A stretch of DNA of 64,000 nucleotides from Coraliomargarita algicola (GTDB lineage: Bacteria; Verrucomicrobiota; Verrucomicrobiia; Opitutales; Coraliomargaritaceae). Within the stretch, counting starts at the first letter, position 1. Each line of letters opens with the position of its first letter. The notes under the pieces were generated by a model, which searched no databases, was not told the origin of the DNA, and saw nothing but the letters and a program-made list of their open reading frames with translations. The DNA lies in the NCBI RefSeq assembly GCF_033878955.1, contig NZ_CP138858.1:1736001-1800000 (forward strand), given 5' to 3'. Shown piece by piece: positions 1-8,582 of this stretch. The position numbers were made by a program, and so were the translations under genes.

Positions 1-540
1 ATTGGAGCAGTCATGGGATTGCTAGCCTTCACACCTGTCATTGCCTACTTTTGCTGGCGAGTCTATCGAGAATCACCAGGAGCCGTCTTCTACCGTCAAG
101 TACGCCTGGGCGAAAATGGACGCCCCTTTGAAATTATAAAGATTCGAAGCATGCGCTTGGACGCCGAAAAACAAACAGGTGCAAAATGGTGCACCCAAGA
201 CGACCCTCGTCGTCTCAGTGTGGGCACATTTATGCGAAAGTATAATATCGATGAATTGCCTCAATTTTGGAATGTATTAAAGGGGGACATGAGCTTGGTC
301 GGCCCGAGACCCGAACGCCCCGAACTGATTGAAAACTTCAAACACGAAATCAGCTTCTACAACATACGTCACATAGTCAAACCTGGCATCACCGGGTGGG
401 CACAGATAAATGGCTGGCGTGGCGATACATCACTTCAATCGCGCATTGCCTGCGATCTGGAATACATCGAACGCTGGAACTTCTGGTTTGATATTTACAT
501 CTGTCTGCGGACACTACGATCCAATAAGAATGCTTACTAA
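1..540 (+). CDS. Undecaprenyl-phosphate sugar phosphotransferase, C-terminal part (5' truncated by window)
   Basis: This is the catalytic C-terminal region of a bacterial sugar transferase of the WcaJ/CpsE type, which moves a hexose-1-phosphate onto undecaprenyl phosphate to start exopolysaccharide or O-antigen repeat synthesis at the inner membrane. The reading frame is open back to base 1, so the ATG at 13 is internal and the N-terminus lies outside the window. Family landmarks are visible: a membrane segment at the very start, FYRQVRLGENG, KIRSM, the IDELPQFWNVLKGDMS block, SLVGPRPERPE, PGITGWAQINGWRG, and the typical end with DIYICLRTL and KNAY. A terminator follows 28 bases after the stop, so this is the last gene of its transcript. 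The class call is firm; the sugar is unknown. Confidence 0.93.
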   Translation: MGAVMGLLAFTPVIAYFCWRVYRESPGAVFYRQVRLGENGRPFEIIKIRSMRLDAEKQTGAKWCTQDDPRRLSVGTFMRKYNIDELPQFWNVLKGDMSLVGPRPERPELIENFKHEISFYNIRHIVKPGITGWAQINGWRGDTSLQSRIACDLEYIERWNFWFDIYICLRTLRSNKNAY

Positions 541-568
541 ATTCGCGCATTAATAAATATATTGAGCT

Positions 569-603
569 AAACTCCGTTCTTTCCATAGGGCGGAGTTTTT
601 TTC
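569..603 (+). terminator. Rho-independent terminator of the sugar transferase gene
   Basis: An 8-bp perfect stem (AAACTCCG at 569-576, CGGAGTTT at 591-598) closes a 14-base loop and runs into a T-rich tail, 28 bases after the stop codon of the sugar transferase. Confidence 0.85.
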
Positions 604-759
604 TTCACGGAAGCGACGATCACTAACATCAAGTCCGAAATTGTAACTTGATAATTTTCAATAGCATGCAATCCTGCATTTAGAATAGATGCAGGATTAC
701 AGCATTTAACTGATAAAGCCCCCACCTTCCCCAGACACTAAGTAAAAGTCGAAAGCTCA

Positions 760-1194
760 ATGAAAAGCCACCTAGGCAACATTATCTACGAACTGGTCGA
801 AAACAACCAAGGCAGCATTCAAGACTTGGCGACAAAAGTTCCCAACACGAATTCTTCAACGTTTTCGAAAATCCGAGCAGGCAGCTACGTCCGAATCAGC
901 GACGAACGACTCGAAGCGATTGCTGAGGCCCTCGCCAAGGATTCTCCCGGAATCAAAACCGAAATCATATGCGAATATCTCAAAGATATGTGTCCACGTA
1001 ACTTCCGACACTTGATCGCCATCAAACCCAAGAAAGCACTCTCACCACAGCATAGGCATGAAAGCAGTGGCATCAACGAGACTTTAGATATCTTAGGACA
1101 AGCTGCAGCTAAAGACACTGCCTTTAAAACACATCTAGATTCACTGCGCACACTCGCAGAAAGTGTCATCGAAAGTAAAAGACGAAACACTTAG
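760..1194 (+). CDS. Small protein with helix-turn-helix-like N-terminus, function unknown
   Basis: A 144-residue protein that I do not recognise. Residues 1-65 read like an XRE-type helix-turn-helix domain: a first helix (LGNIIYELVENN), a turn and second helix (SIQDLATKVPNTNSSTFSKI), a basic segment, then RLEAIAEALAKD, which matches the spacing of such domains. The C-terminal half is polar and helical, with no clear motif. It has no signal peptide or membrane segment. It stands alone between the terminator of the sugar transferase and htpG, so context does not help. The start ATG is the first in frame; no strong ribosome binding site is seen. DNA binding is an inference from helix pattern only. 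Confidence 0.65.
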   Translation: MKSHLGNIIYELVENNQGSIQDLATKVPNTNSSTFSKIRAGSYVRISDERLEAIAEALAKDSPGIKTEIICEYLKDMCPRNFRHLIAIKPKKALSPQHRHESSGINETLDILGQAAAKDTAFKTHLDSLRTLAESVIESKRRNT

Positions 1195-1430
1195 CGTGCG
1201 CCAAAACCGCGCACAAACGCCACAAGCAGCTGTCCATAAATAAGATACGAAACAACGGGACAAGCACACAGCTGCTTATTGTTTCATCTAAATCGCATTC
1301 ACAAATCAAAAAATCACAACTCTTGATTTTTTGAAAAACTGCACTACGCTTCCGCGCTTCTCTGGGATAAGGCATGCCCTGCGCCCAAATTCCTTTTTTC
1401 AACGAAACTAAATTACACCATAAAACAACT

Positions 1431-3323
1431 ATGAGCACACAAGCACCTGAACGCCACGAATTCCAAGCCGAGGTCAAGCAAGTCCTCGATATCGTCGTCC
1501 ACTCGCTCTACACGGACAAAGAAATCTTCGTCCGTGAGCTCGTCTCCAATGCGTCTGACGCCACAGAGAAGCTACGCCATACGCAAGTTGCCGAGAAGGA
1601 TGCCGATATCTTCGACGCGGATCTCGACCTGGAAATTCAAGTCACCTCCGACGAAGAAGCCGGCGAAATCACCATCCGCGACTTCGGCATCGGCATGACC
1701 CACGATGAGTTGATCGAGAACCTCGGCACCATCGCTCACTCTGGCTCCAAAGCCTTCCTTAACGCGCTCAAAGAGAGTGGCGAGCGCAACGACAATCTGA
1801 TCGGTCAGTTCGGTGTCGGCTTCTACTCGGTCTTTATGGTCGCCGATTCCGTCAAGGTATACACACGCTCCTGGAAAAAAGAGGGCGAGTGCTACTGCTG
1901 GTCCAGCGATGGCTCCGGTGCCTACGAGATCGAACAAGTCGAAGGTGAACGCCGTGGCACACGTATCGTGATTTCACTCAAGGATGAATATAAGGACTTC
2001 GCCAAGAAGAACCGCATCGAGGAAATCATCAAAAAGTATTCCGCATTCGTACAATTCCCCGTCAAAGTCGACGGCGAAAAGCTCAACACCATCGGCGCAA
2101 TCTGGCTCAAGAATAAGAGCGACGTGAGCGACGACGAATACAAAGAGTTCTATAAATTCCAGGCTAAGGCTTTTGACGAGCCGCGCTTCTGGCTGCACTT
2201 CAATGCCGATGCACCGCTGGAAATCAACGCCCTACTCTACGCCCCCACCGAAAACATGGAAGGTTTCGGCTTCGGCCGTATGGAGCCCGGAGTCGGTCTC
2301 TACTGCCGCAAGGTGCTGATCGACAGCGAGCCCAAGAACTTACTGCCCGATTGGTTACGCTTCGTGCGCGGCGTGGTCGACAGCGCCGACTTGCCACTCA
2401 ACATCTCGCGTGAGTCCATGCAGGACAGCAGCCTGATTCAAAAGCTGAACAAGGTCATCACCAAGCGCTTCCTCAAGACACTGGAAGAAAAAGCCAAAAA
2501 AGAGCCCGAAGTTTACAATGATTTCTGGAGCAGCTTCGGCCTCTTCCTCAAGGAAGGTGTCACCACTGACTTCACTCACCGCGACCAGTTGCTCAAGCTG
2601 CTGCGCTACGAGTCCTCCTACACCGAAGCAGGCACCACCACCAGCCTAGCCGACTACCTCTCACGCGCACCGGAAGGCCAAAAGGAGATCTACTACCTCT
2701 TCGGCCCCAGCCGCGAAGCGATTGAGAGCGGGCCTTATATCGAAGCCTTCAAAGCACGTAACATTGAGGTGCTCTATCTGTATGAGCCGATCGACGAGTT
2801 CGTCATGAACCACGCACGCGCTTTCGAAGAAAAGAACTTCGTCTCCGCCGACAACGACGACATCGATCTGGATGCAATTGCCCCCGAAACCGATACAGAT
2901 AAGGGCGAAGCCCTTGAAGCCAGCGCTTCCGAAGCACTTTGCAGCTTCATCAAGGAAAAGCTCGGCGACGAAGTGAGCGAAGTCTCTGCCAGCGACCGTC
3001 TAGTCGGCAGCCCGGCCATGATCGTCAACGCGGACAAGATGATGACCGCCCAGATGCGCAAGATGATGAAGGCCATGCAACAAAAAGCAGGTGGCCCCGA
3101 AATGCCCGGTATGGGCGGCGAGCCTCCCGTCAAGTTGCAAGTCAACCCACGCCACCCACTGGTCAAGAACCTGGCGGCGCTCCATGAGAGCAATGGCGAA
3201 CTTGCGGGCCTCATCAGCCAACAGCTACTCGATAACGCCCGCATTGCCGCCGGCCTGCTGGAAGACCCCAGTAAGATGGTGCAGCGCAATTACCAAATCC
3301 TGGAGCAACTCAGCTCAAAGTAG
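1431..3323 (+). CDS. htpG: Molecular chaperone HtpG (bacterial Hsp90)
   Basis: Cytosolic Hsp90 chaperone of 630 residues that uses ATP hydrolysis to remodel client proteins. The GHKL ATPase site is plain: VRELVSNASDA near residues 34-44 with the binding Asn40, DFGIGM at 84-89, and GQFGVGFYS near 126-133. The middle domain carries the LPLNISRE signature, and the C-terminal dimerisation domain is complete, so the length is normal for HtpG. The frame extends upstream to 1374, but family alignment and the sequence MSTQAPERHEFQAEVKQ favour the ATG at 1431. It is monocistronic, ending at a strong terminator. A 9-bp AT-rich inverted repeat lies in the leader region (1307-1315 with 1325-1333); its role is unknown. 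Confidence 0.98.
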   Translation: MSTQAPERHEFQAEVKQVLDIVVHSLYTDKEIFVRELVSNASDATEKLRHTQVAEKDADIFDADLDLEIQVTSDEEAGEITIRDFGIGMTHDELIENLGTIAHSGSKAFLNALKESGERNDNLIGQFGVGFYSVFMVADSVKVYTRSWKKEGECYCWSSDGSGAYEIEQVEGERRGTRIVISLKDEYKDFAKKNRIEEIIKKYSAFVQFPVKVDGEKLNTIGAIWLKNKSDVSDDEYKEFYKFQAKAFDEPRFWLHFNADAPLEINALLYAPTENMEGFGFGRMEPGVGLYCRKVLIDSEPKNLLPDWLRFVRGVVDSADLPLNISRESMQDSSLIQKLNKVITKRFLKTLEEKAKKEPEVYNDFWSSFGLFLKEGVTTDFTHRDQLLKLLRYESSYTEAGTTTSLADYLSRAPEGQKEIYYLFGPSREAIESGPYIEAFKARNIEVLYLYEPIDEFVMNHARAFEEKNFVSADNDDIDLDAIAPETDTDKGEALEASASEALCSFIKEKLGDEVSEVSASDRLVGSPAMIVNADKMMTAQMRKMMKAMQQKAGGPEMPGMGGEPPVKLQVNPRHPLVKNLAALHESNGELAGLISQQLLDNARIAAGLLEDPSKMVQRNYQILEQLSSK

Positions 3324-3344
3324 CCTCTATCCTCAGTTGAATAC

Positions 3345-3379
3345 AAAAGCCGCCCTCCCAACCGGGAGCGCGGCTTTTT
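3345..3379 (+). terminator. Rho-independent terminator of htpG
   Basis: An outer stem AAAAGCCG/CGGCTTTT (3345-3352 with 3371-3378) and an inner stem CTCCC/GGGAG (3355-3359 with 3364-3368) form a GC-rich hairpin ending in a T tract, about 20 bases after the htpG stop. Confidence 0.88.
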
Positions 3380-3480
3380 CATTTTGTACATGCGACCATT
3401 CCGAATGGCAATGCCGACTCGCGCCCGGTAACGGCTGCACGGATCTAGTAAGGATTCATCTTCGACAACGATAGGATTGT

Positions 3481-3945
3481 ATGTCCAAAATCCACCATCT
3501 CTGTCGCGAACAAATAATTGGCACCGACCTACAAACAGCCTGGGACTTCATCAGTTCGCCCCAAAACCTAGACCGGATCACGCCAGATGATATGGACTTT
3601 GAAATAGTCAGCAAACTGCCTGAACAGATGTATGACGGTCTGCTCATCGAATATCGCGTCGGCATCCCCATCCTAGGGAAGCAGACTTGGCTGACAGAAC
3701 TAAAACATATTCGCGAACAGCACTCATTTGTAGATGAACAACGCATTGGCCCTTACAAACTCTGGTATCACTACCATGAAATCACGAAAGTAAAAGGCGG
3801 CGTGCGTTTCAGCGATCAAGTGAGTTATGTGATGCCCCTAGGGCCACTGGGCGCAATCGCACGAGCAATCTATGTAAAAAACGAACTACGACGGATCTTC
3901 GACTACCGCCAACAGGCAATGGCCCGACATCTAATATCTGATTAA
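3481..3945 (+). CDS. SRPBCC (START/Bet v1-fold) family protein
   Basis: A 154-residue single-domain protein with the usual length and opening of bacterial SRPBCC proteins: an N-terminal beta strand, then TAWDFISSPQNLDRITPDDMDFEI, which is the typical polyketide-cyclase-like entry helix and loop, followed by alternating strands and a long C-terminal helix with RRIFDYRQQAMARHL. Such proteins form a hydrophobic ligand pocket; the closest bacterial versions are annotated only as ligand-binding SRPBCC or cell-division-inhibitor-like. It has no signal peptide, so it is cytosolic. The ATG at 3481 is supported by the domain boundary. It seems to be transcribed alone, between the htpG terminator and a repeat-bearing gap. 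The ligand is unknown. Confidence 0.8.
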   Translation: MSKIHHLCREQIIGTDLQTAWDFISSPQNLDRITPDDMDFEIVSKLPEQMYDGLLIEYRVGIPILGKQTWLTELKHIREQHSFVDEQRIGPYKLWYHYHEITKVKGGVRFSDQVSYVMPLGPLGAIARAIYVKNELRRIFDYRQQAMARHLISD

Positions 3946-3979
3946 CTTTAATCACTACTGGAGCGAAGATAAAGGCCGG

Positions 3980-4012
3980 CATCTGCCATGGCGAGTTTCG
4001 ATATGGCAGATG
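3980..4012. repeat. 10-bp perfect inverted repeat in intergenic region
   Basis: CATCTGCCAT (3980-3989) and ATGGCAGATG (4003-4012) form a perfect stem with a 13-base loop, 34 bases after the SRPBCC gene. No T tract follows, so it is more likely a repeat-type hairpin or RNA-stabilising structure than a terminator. Confidence 0.6.
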
Positions 4013-4077
4013 CTGAAAGTGCAGCTTCCAGCTCTTCGCAGCACGGAATTCAATATTGGATGTTCGACGTCACCAAG

Positions 4078-4102
4078 ACCGCGCTAGCGCGACAGCTCCG
4101 GA
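4078..4102. repeat. Solo partial copy of the palindromic repeat seen at 55753-56176
   Basis: ACCGCGCTAGCG at 4078-4089 and CTCCGGA at 4096-4102 match the second hairpin module of the tandem array further along the window. The core GCGCTAGCGC is itself a perfect 10-bp palindrome. It lies in a 259-base gap without genes. Common origin is inferred from this short identity. Confidence 0.45.
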
Positions 4103-4204
4103 CAAACAATCGACCAAACGTATTATTCACTTGCCTCAAAACACCATTAGCGTCACGTCATTAAGCGGTATCTCACTCCGTAAAAATTCAAACTTCACTC
4201 ATAC

Positions 4205-4651
4205 ATGGGACTCTTCGATAAAGTAAAATCTATGGCGAACGCCATCACTGGCAACGCAGCTAAAGTATCCATTACCGCAGCTCCTATCACAATTGGCGTC
4301 CCCTTCGAGCTCAATATTCAAGCGCTGGCCAGCGACAGCACCGTCGCTTACGCTCGCGTCTACGTAAAGGTGCGTGGCCTGGAAAAGATCGACCTACACG
4401 ATCGCGACCGGGACGGCACCGAGCGCATACGTCGTAAAGAAACTACCTTTGAAACCGAAATCGTCGTCGAAGGCGCAGGCGAATTGGCCGCACACGAAAA
4501 CAAGACGTGGACCTGCGAAGTCAGCATTCCCGGCACTGCGCCCGCGATCTACCGTGGACGCTACGCAGAACATTTCTACGAAGCGCAAGCTGCACTCGAT
4601 TGCACCGGCAACGACCCCGACTCGGGTTGGGTACGCCTGCAACACGCCTAA
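4205..4651 (+). CDS. Small arrestin-like/Spo0M-like beta-sandwich protein (tentative)
   Basis: A 148-residue cytosolic protein. The N-terminus MGLFDKVKSMANAITGNAAKVSI is a short amphipathic helix, followed by about seven predicted beta strands (for example ITIGVPFELNIQALA, AYARVYVKVRG, TTFETEIVVEGAG, TWTCEVSIPG) and YRGRYAEHFYEAQAAL near the end. This plan recalls the arrestin-like N-domain of Spo0M, where the first helix is followed by sandwich strands, but the similarity is only in layout and I give it low weight. It lies 56 bases upstream of the TMEM43-family gene on the same strand, which suggests co-transcription and perhaps a membrane-linked role. Confidence 0.6.
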   Translation: MGLFDKVKSMANAITGNAAKVSITAAPITIGVPFELNIQALASDSTVAYARVYVKVRGLEKIDLHDRDRDGTERIRRKETTFETEIVVEGAGELAAHENKTWTCEVSIPGTAPAIYRGRYAEHFYEAQAALDCTGNDPDSGWVRLQHA

Positions 4652-4707
4652 GCGATCCTCTCTGGCTTTCTTTTTTTTGACTCACTCACTTTTGACCGTC
4701 TCGCTTT

Positions 4708-5853
4708 ATGGCAGCTGACAGCTTCTCCGAAATCTCAAGCAATTCGTGGTTCTCACGGATCGCGTCCTCTTTCAAAGGCATTCTAACAGGCATCCTGTTG
4801 ATCATAGTATCCATCGTACTATTGAGTTGGAATGAAGGACGGGCCGTTAAACGCTACAAAACGCTCAAAGAAGGTGCCGGGGCAGTCGTCAGCATCGACT
4901 CCGCGCAAGTCGATCCGAGCCGCGAGGGTCAGTTGGTTCACACCAGCGGCACGGCTGTGACAACAGACACCCCCTCTGACAGCGAATTTGGCATCTCCAC
5001 CCATGCTCTGAAACTGACACGTCAGGTCGAGATGTATCAGTGGAAAGAAAGTAAAAGTAAAGACACGCAAAAGAAACTCGGAGGCAGCACGGAAACCGTC
5101 ACCACCTACAAATACACCAAAGAGTGGAACACGCGTCCGGTGCGTTCCGATAACTTCCAAGAACTCGAGGGGCACCGCAACCCTGCAGAAATGCGATTCA
5201 CCAATTCCAGCTTCAAGGCGAGCCCAGTCACAGTGGGAGGCTTCACCCTCACCCCCTCCCAAGTCGACATGATTGGTGGTGCCCAAGCGCTCCCTTTCCC
5301 TAGTGATTACAAAGTGCCCTCGCACATTGGCGAGAGCCACTTAAGCCCCACCGAGCTCTATATCGGCAAAGACCCCGCGAACCCTGCCATCGGCGATCTC
5401 AAGGTGAGCTTCGCCATGGTGCCGGAACAAAGCATCAGCCTAGTCGCCGCACAAGTGCAGGATAGCTTCCAGCCCTATCGCACTAAAGTCGGCGGCACCA
5501 TCAACCTGCTACAAAGCGGCACCTACTCGGCAGATGCCATGATCCAAGTCGCTCAAGACAACAACAAGATCATGACCTGGGCGCTCCGAGCGGGCGGTCT
5601 ACTGCTTATGTTCATTGGCTTCAATTTATTGATGGGCCCCCTCAGTGTGCTGGCCGATGTGGTCCCATTCATTGGCAACATTGTCGGAATCGGCACCGCC
5701 ATCGTCGCGATGATGCTAACAGCCATCGCTGGACTCATCACCATCGCAGTCGCTTGGATCGTATTCCGCCCGGTGCTCGCCATAAGTTTATTACTCATCT
5801 CTGGCGGCGTGATCTACATGATCTTCAAGCAAGCAAAGAGCGCCAAGGCTTAG
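4708..5853 (+). CDS. TMEM43 family integral membrane protein
   Basis: A 381-residue protein whose layout matches bacterial members of the TMEM43/LUMA family. One membrane segment lies near residues 22-42 (GILTGILLIIVSIVLLSWNEG, a family hallmark being the conserved WNEGRAV), then a large extramembrane region (about 43-285) containing the family motif with W in a KLTRQVEMYQWKE stretch, and three to four closely spaced hydrophobic helices in the last 95 residues. The human homologue is an inner nuclear membrane protein; the bacterial role is not established. It follows the arrestin-like gene on the same strand. No signal for a partner pathway is seen beyond this pairing. Family call is firm, function open. 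Confidence 0.88.
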   Translation: MAADSFSEISSNSWFSRIASSFKGILTGILLIIVSIVLLSWNEGRAVKRYKTLKEGAGAVVSIDSAQVDPSREGQLVHTSGTAVTTDTPSDSEFGISTHALKLTRQVEMYQWKESKSKDTQKKLGGSTETVTTYKYTKEWNTRPVRSDNFQELEGHRNPAEMRFTNSSFKASPVTVGGFTLTPSQVDMIGGAQALPFPSDYKVPSHIGESHLSPTELYIGKDPANPAIGDLKVSFAMVPEQSISLVAAQVQDSFQPYRTKVGGTINLLQSGTYSADAMIQVAQDNNKIMTWALRAGGLLLMFIGFNLLMGPLSVLADVVPFIGNIVGIGTAIVAMMLTAIAGLITIAVAWIVFRPVLAISLLLISGGVIYMIFKQAKSAKA

Positions 5854-6043
5854 CAGCAAATCGCCACTGAATTCTGTAGCCGAGTGTGCTTTAGCCTCGC
5901 TTCAAGCTGGCCGACCACTGCAACTCTGAACATGACGCATACGGGGTCTAAAGAACCTCGCCACCACTTCGAACCCCGACAGTCAACTGTCAAACTGGTT
6001 AATCGTTTGCACGCATGCAGCAAAAGCATTGAATGAGACAACC

Positions 6044-6667
6044 ATGACAGTTTACCCCCGATCTATGGCGCCGCGCAGGGCGTTTACCCTCATCGAACTG
6101 CTCGTCACGCTAGCGATTATCGGCATCTTAGCCGCCATACTCATTCCTACAGTCGGCAAAGTGCGCGAACGCGCCAAAATCCTCGAAGCCACGGCAGATG
6201 CGCGCTCTATCATGACTGCCTTTAAACTCTATTACGCGACCTACGGACAATGGCCCACAACAAATGGTAAGATATTTGGCAGTAACACCCCGGGACAAGA
6301 AGACTGGGGCAAAGATGCCGAGTTTTCCGACGGCGAACAGGTGTGGGACTTCATCACAAGTATGTTTAAGGGCGGCTTAGGTTACGATGCCGACGGACGT
6401 GCACGAAATCCACAGCAGGTTGCCTTTGCTCCATTCCCAGAAGATAAAATCATCGATGGACACATCGTCGACCCATGGGGCAATCCATTTAAATTTAAAT
6501 TGGACGTGAATAATGATGGTCGCATCCCTCGATTTTTAGAAACCCACTTAGATGATCCCAAGAAAGACCAAGTCTGGATCGGCGACACAGTGATCGTCTG
6601 GTCGCGTGGCCCCGACGGGATGGATTGGCGCAAAGAAGAAGCCGAGGACGACCCGAAGACTTGGTAA
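6044..6667 (+). CDS. Type II secretion/type IV pilin-like protein (pseudopilin, GspG-like)
   Basis: A 207-residue protein with a class III signal: a short basic leader ending RRA, then FTLIELLVTLAIIGILAAILIP, the hydrophobic helix of prepilins, with Glu at +5. The residue before the cleavage point is Ala rather than the usual Gly, which is common in Verrucomicrobiota but should be noted. The globular part (KLYYATYGQWPT, VDPWGNPFKF, VWSRGPDGM) matches the GspG major-pseudopilin calcium-loop region. I prefer the ATG at 6044 over an in-frame TTG at 6029. It is isolated from other secretion genes here, as are many such orphan pseudopilins in this phylum, so its assembly machine must be encoded elsewhere. 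Confidence 0.9.
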   Translation: MTVYPRSMAPRRAFTLIELLVTLAIIGILAAILIPTVGKVRERAKILEATADARSIMTAFKLYYATYGQWPTTNGKIFGSNTPGQEDWGKDAEFSDGEQVWDFITSMFKGGLGYDADGRARNPQQVAFAPFPEDKIIDGHIVDPWGNPFKFKLDVNNDGRIPRFLETHLDDPKKDQVWIGDTVIVWSRGPDGMDWRKEEAEDDPKTW

Positions 6668-6718
6668 GCTGGAATTGTGTTGGACTTCGCGGCGTATTTG
6701 CTCTGAATCGCCCGCAAT

Positions 6719-7204
6719 ATGAAAATCGGCATTTATCCAGGGTCCTTTGATCCAATTACAAATGGTCACCTTGACGTGATTAACCGAGCGCGGCACATTT
6801 TTGACAAAGTGATTGTGGCCGTGGCCAATAATGCAGCCAAAAAGCCGCTCTTCACCAGTGAAGAGCGCGTCAAATTAATCGAGGACAACCTGCTCGACCG
6901 CCCCAATATATCAGTCATTTCTTTCGATGGCTTGATTGTGGACCTGGCCAAACAGACCAAAGCCGTGGCTCTCATCCGCGGCCTACGCGCCGTGTCGGAC
7001 TTCGAGCACGAATTTCAAATGGCGCAAATGAATCGTCATTTGGACGATTCAATCGAAACCATCTTCCTGATGCCCAATGAGCAATTTTTCTTTACCAGCT
7101 CCAATCTAGTCAAACAGGTCTTTAAATTTACCGATCGAGAACGTCGCCTGATTCCAGCCAATGTGCACGCGGCACTGTCGAAGAAGTTTGGCCACGAAGC
7201 TTAA
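6719..7204 (+). CDS. coaD: Phosphopantetheine adenylyltransferase
   Basis: CoaD catalyses the fourth step of coenzyme A synthesis, joining 4'-phosphopantetheine and ATP to give dephospho-CoA in the cytosol. The 161-residue length is normal. Signature motifs of the nucleotidyltransferase fold are present: YPGSFDPITNGHLDVI near residues 5-20 with the (T/H)xGH element, LIRGLRAVSDFEHEFQMAQMN in the middle, and FFTSSNLVKQ near residue 123, matching the SSS/TxxR region of the family. The ATG at 6719 starts right at the beta1 strand. The next gene begins four bases after the stop, so the two are almost surely co-transcribed. Confidence 0.97.
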   Translation: MKIGIYPGSFDPITNGHLDVINRARHIFDKVIVAVANNAAKKPLFTSEERVKLIEDNLLDRPNISVISFDGLIVDLAKQTKAVALIRGLRAVSDFEHEFQMAQMNRHLDDSIETIFLMPNEQFFFTSSNLVKQVFKFTDRERRLIPANVHAALSKKFGHEA

Positions 7205-7208
7205 AAGC

Positions 7209-8561
7209 ATGAGCGATATCACCTCCACTCCTACCAAAAGCAAGCAGAGCCCTAGCAGTCTCGGCATCATTTTCCTAACGCTGTTCTTGGATTTGGTCGG
7301 TTTTTCGATCATCTTCCCGCTGTTTCCAGCGATGCTCAAGTATTACTTGCCGAGCGGCGATGGGGCCGAAAGCCTACTGGGGCAGCTGATCGCGCCGCTG
7401 ACTAATTTAGCAGAAAGTAGCGGCGCGGCCGACCCGGAGTTTATGACGGCGGTGCTTTTCGGCGGCATCCTCGGCTCGCTCTACTCGATCCTACAATTTG
7501 TCTGTGCGCCACTGTGGGGTGCGTATTCCGACCGCGTCGGACGCCGCAAGGTGCTACTCATAACCATCAGCGGCCTCGGGCTCAGTTACATCGCTTGGTT
7601 TTTTGCCGCATCTTTCTGGGTGCTAGTTTTTGCCCGTGTGCTGGGCGGTGCCATGGGGGGCAATCTCTCCGTGGCCACCGCAGCTGTCGCCGATACCACC
7701 ACACGTGAAAAGCGCTCCAGCGGCCTCGCGATTATCGGAATCGCCTTTGGGCTAGGCTTTATCGTGGGGCCCGCCATCGGCGGCCTACTCGCCAAGATTG
7801 ACCTGACTGAGATCGCGCCCTCGCTCAAAGCCTTTGGCGTGAACCCCTTCTCGGTGCCTGCACTGGTCAGCCTTATATTGACAGTCATCAATTTGATCTG
7901 GGTCAGCCGCCGCTTTAAAGAGACCTTGCCCGAGTCCAAACGCGGCAAGCCCAACCCGGAGTGCAAAGGCTTAGCGGTCTTTCGCATCTTCCAATGCCCG
8001 GAACCGGCCACTCGTCGGACGAATTTCGTATATTTAATCTATATGTTAGCCTTTAGCGGGATGGAGTTCACCCTCACCTTCCTGGCCGTCGAGCGCTTCG
8101 GCTTCAGCCCCGCACAGAATGGAGGCATGTTTGTGTTTATCGGCCTCATTCTGGTGCTGGTGCAAGGTGGCATCGTGCGCCGCCTCGCCACACCGGTCGG
8201 CGAAAAACGCCTCGCCTTGGCCGGCTTGGTCTGCGGCGTCACGGCATTTCTGCTGATCGCCATCGGCCACGGCTATGGTCTATTTTTCACAGGCTTGGCA
8301 CTGATGGCCTGCTCGATCGGACTCGCGTCTCCGACACTGAGCGCGCTGGTATCACTCTACTCCAATGAATCCGATCAAGGTGCCAACCTGGGCATCTTCC
8401 GCTCGGCCGGCTCGCTGGCACGCGCCATCGGCCCACTGCTAGCCGCCTTCACTTACTTCGCATACGGCTCTCAGAATGCGTATTTATTTGGTGCTCTGGT
8501 CGTGCTGGTCCCCCTGAGCATGGCAATTAAGCTACCTAAGCCTGTGAAGGGAAAGGAGTGA
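7209..8561 (+). CDS. MFS transporter, TetA-type drug/H+ antiporter family
   Basis: A 450-residue inner membrane transporter of the major facilitator superfamily with about 12 predicted helices. Features pointing to the TetA/DHA1 branch are LDLVGFSIIFPLFPAML in helix 1, the GxxSDRxGRRK loop motif (GAYSDRVGRRKVLL) between helices 2 and 3, and the antiporter motif region GIAFGLGFIVGPAIGG in helix 5. The substrate cannot be told from sequence. The frame is open from 7161, but this would overlap coaD; the ATG at 7209, four bases after the coaD stop, fits a tight two-gene transcript. Convergent with the RRM gene downstream; a hairpin covers both stop codons. Confidence 0.9.
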   Translation: MSDITSTPTKSKQSPSSLGIIFLTLFLDLVGFSIIFPLFPAMLKYYLPSGDGAESLLGQLIAPLTNLAESSGAADPEFMTAVLFGGILGSLYSILQFVCAPLWGAYSDRVGRRKVLLITISGLGLSYIAWFFAASFWVLVFARVLGGAMGGNLSVATAAVADTTTREKRSSGLAIIGIAFGLGFIVGPAIGGLLAKIDLTEIAPSLKAFGVNPFSVPALVSLILTVINLIWVSRRFKETLPESKRGKPNPECKGLAVFRIFQCPEPATRRTNFVYLIYMLAFSGMEFTLTFLAVERFGFSPAQNGGMFVFIGLILVLVQGGIVRRLATPVGEKRLALAGLVCGVTAFLLIAIGHGYGLFFTGLALMACSIGLASPTLSALVSLYSNESDQGANLGIFRSAGSLARAIGPLLAAFTYFAYGSQNAYLFGALVVLVPLSMAIKLPKPVKGKE

Positions 8562-8582
8562 TTTCGTCGCGCGAATCACTCC
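8555..8582. terminator. Hairpin spanning the stop codons of two convergent genes
   Basis: GGAGTGATT (8555-8563) and AATCACTCC (8574-8582) form a perfect 9-bp stem with a 10-base loop. It contains the stop codons of the MFS gene and of the RRM gene. There is no clear T tract on either side, so bidirectional termination is plausible but unproven. Confidence 0.5.

Noticed and set aside
1307..1333. Heat-shock element (CIRCE or ROSE thermometer) before htpG
   Set aside because: The only structure is an AT-rich 9-bp inverted repeat; the CIRCE sequence (TTAGCACTC-N9-GAGTGCTAA) is absent and no ROSE-like shape over the ribosome binding site is seen.
2774..3289. A 171-codon frame antisense to htpG
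   Set aside because: It has serine- and leucine-rich low-complexity composition typical of an antisense shadow, and htpG is certain on the other strand.
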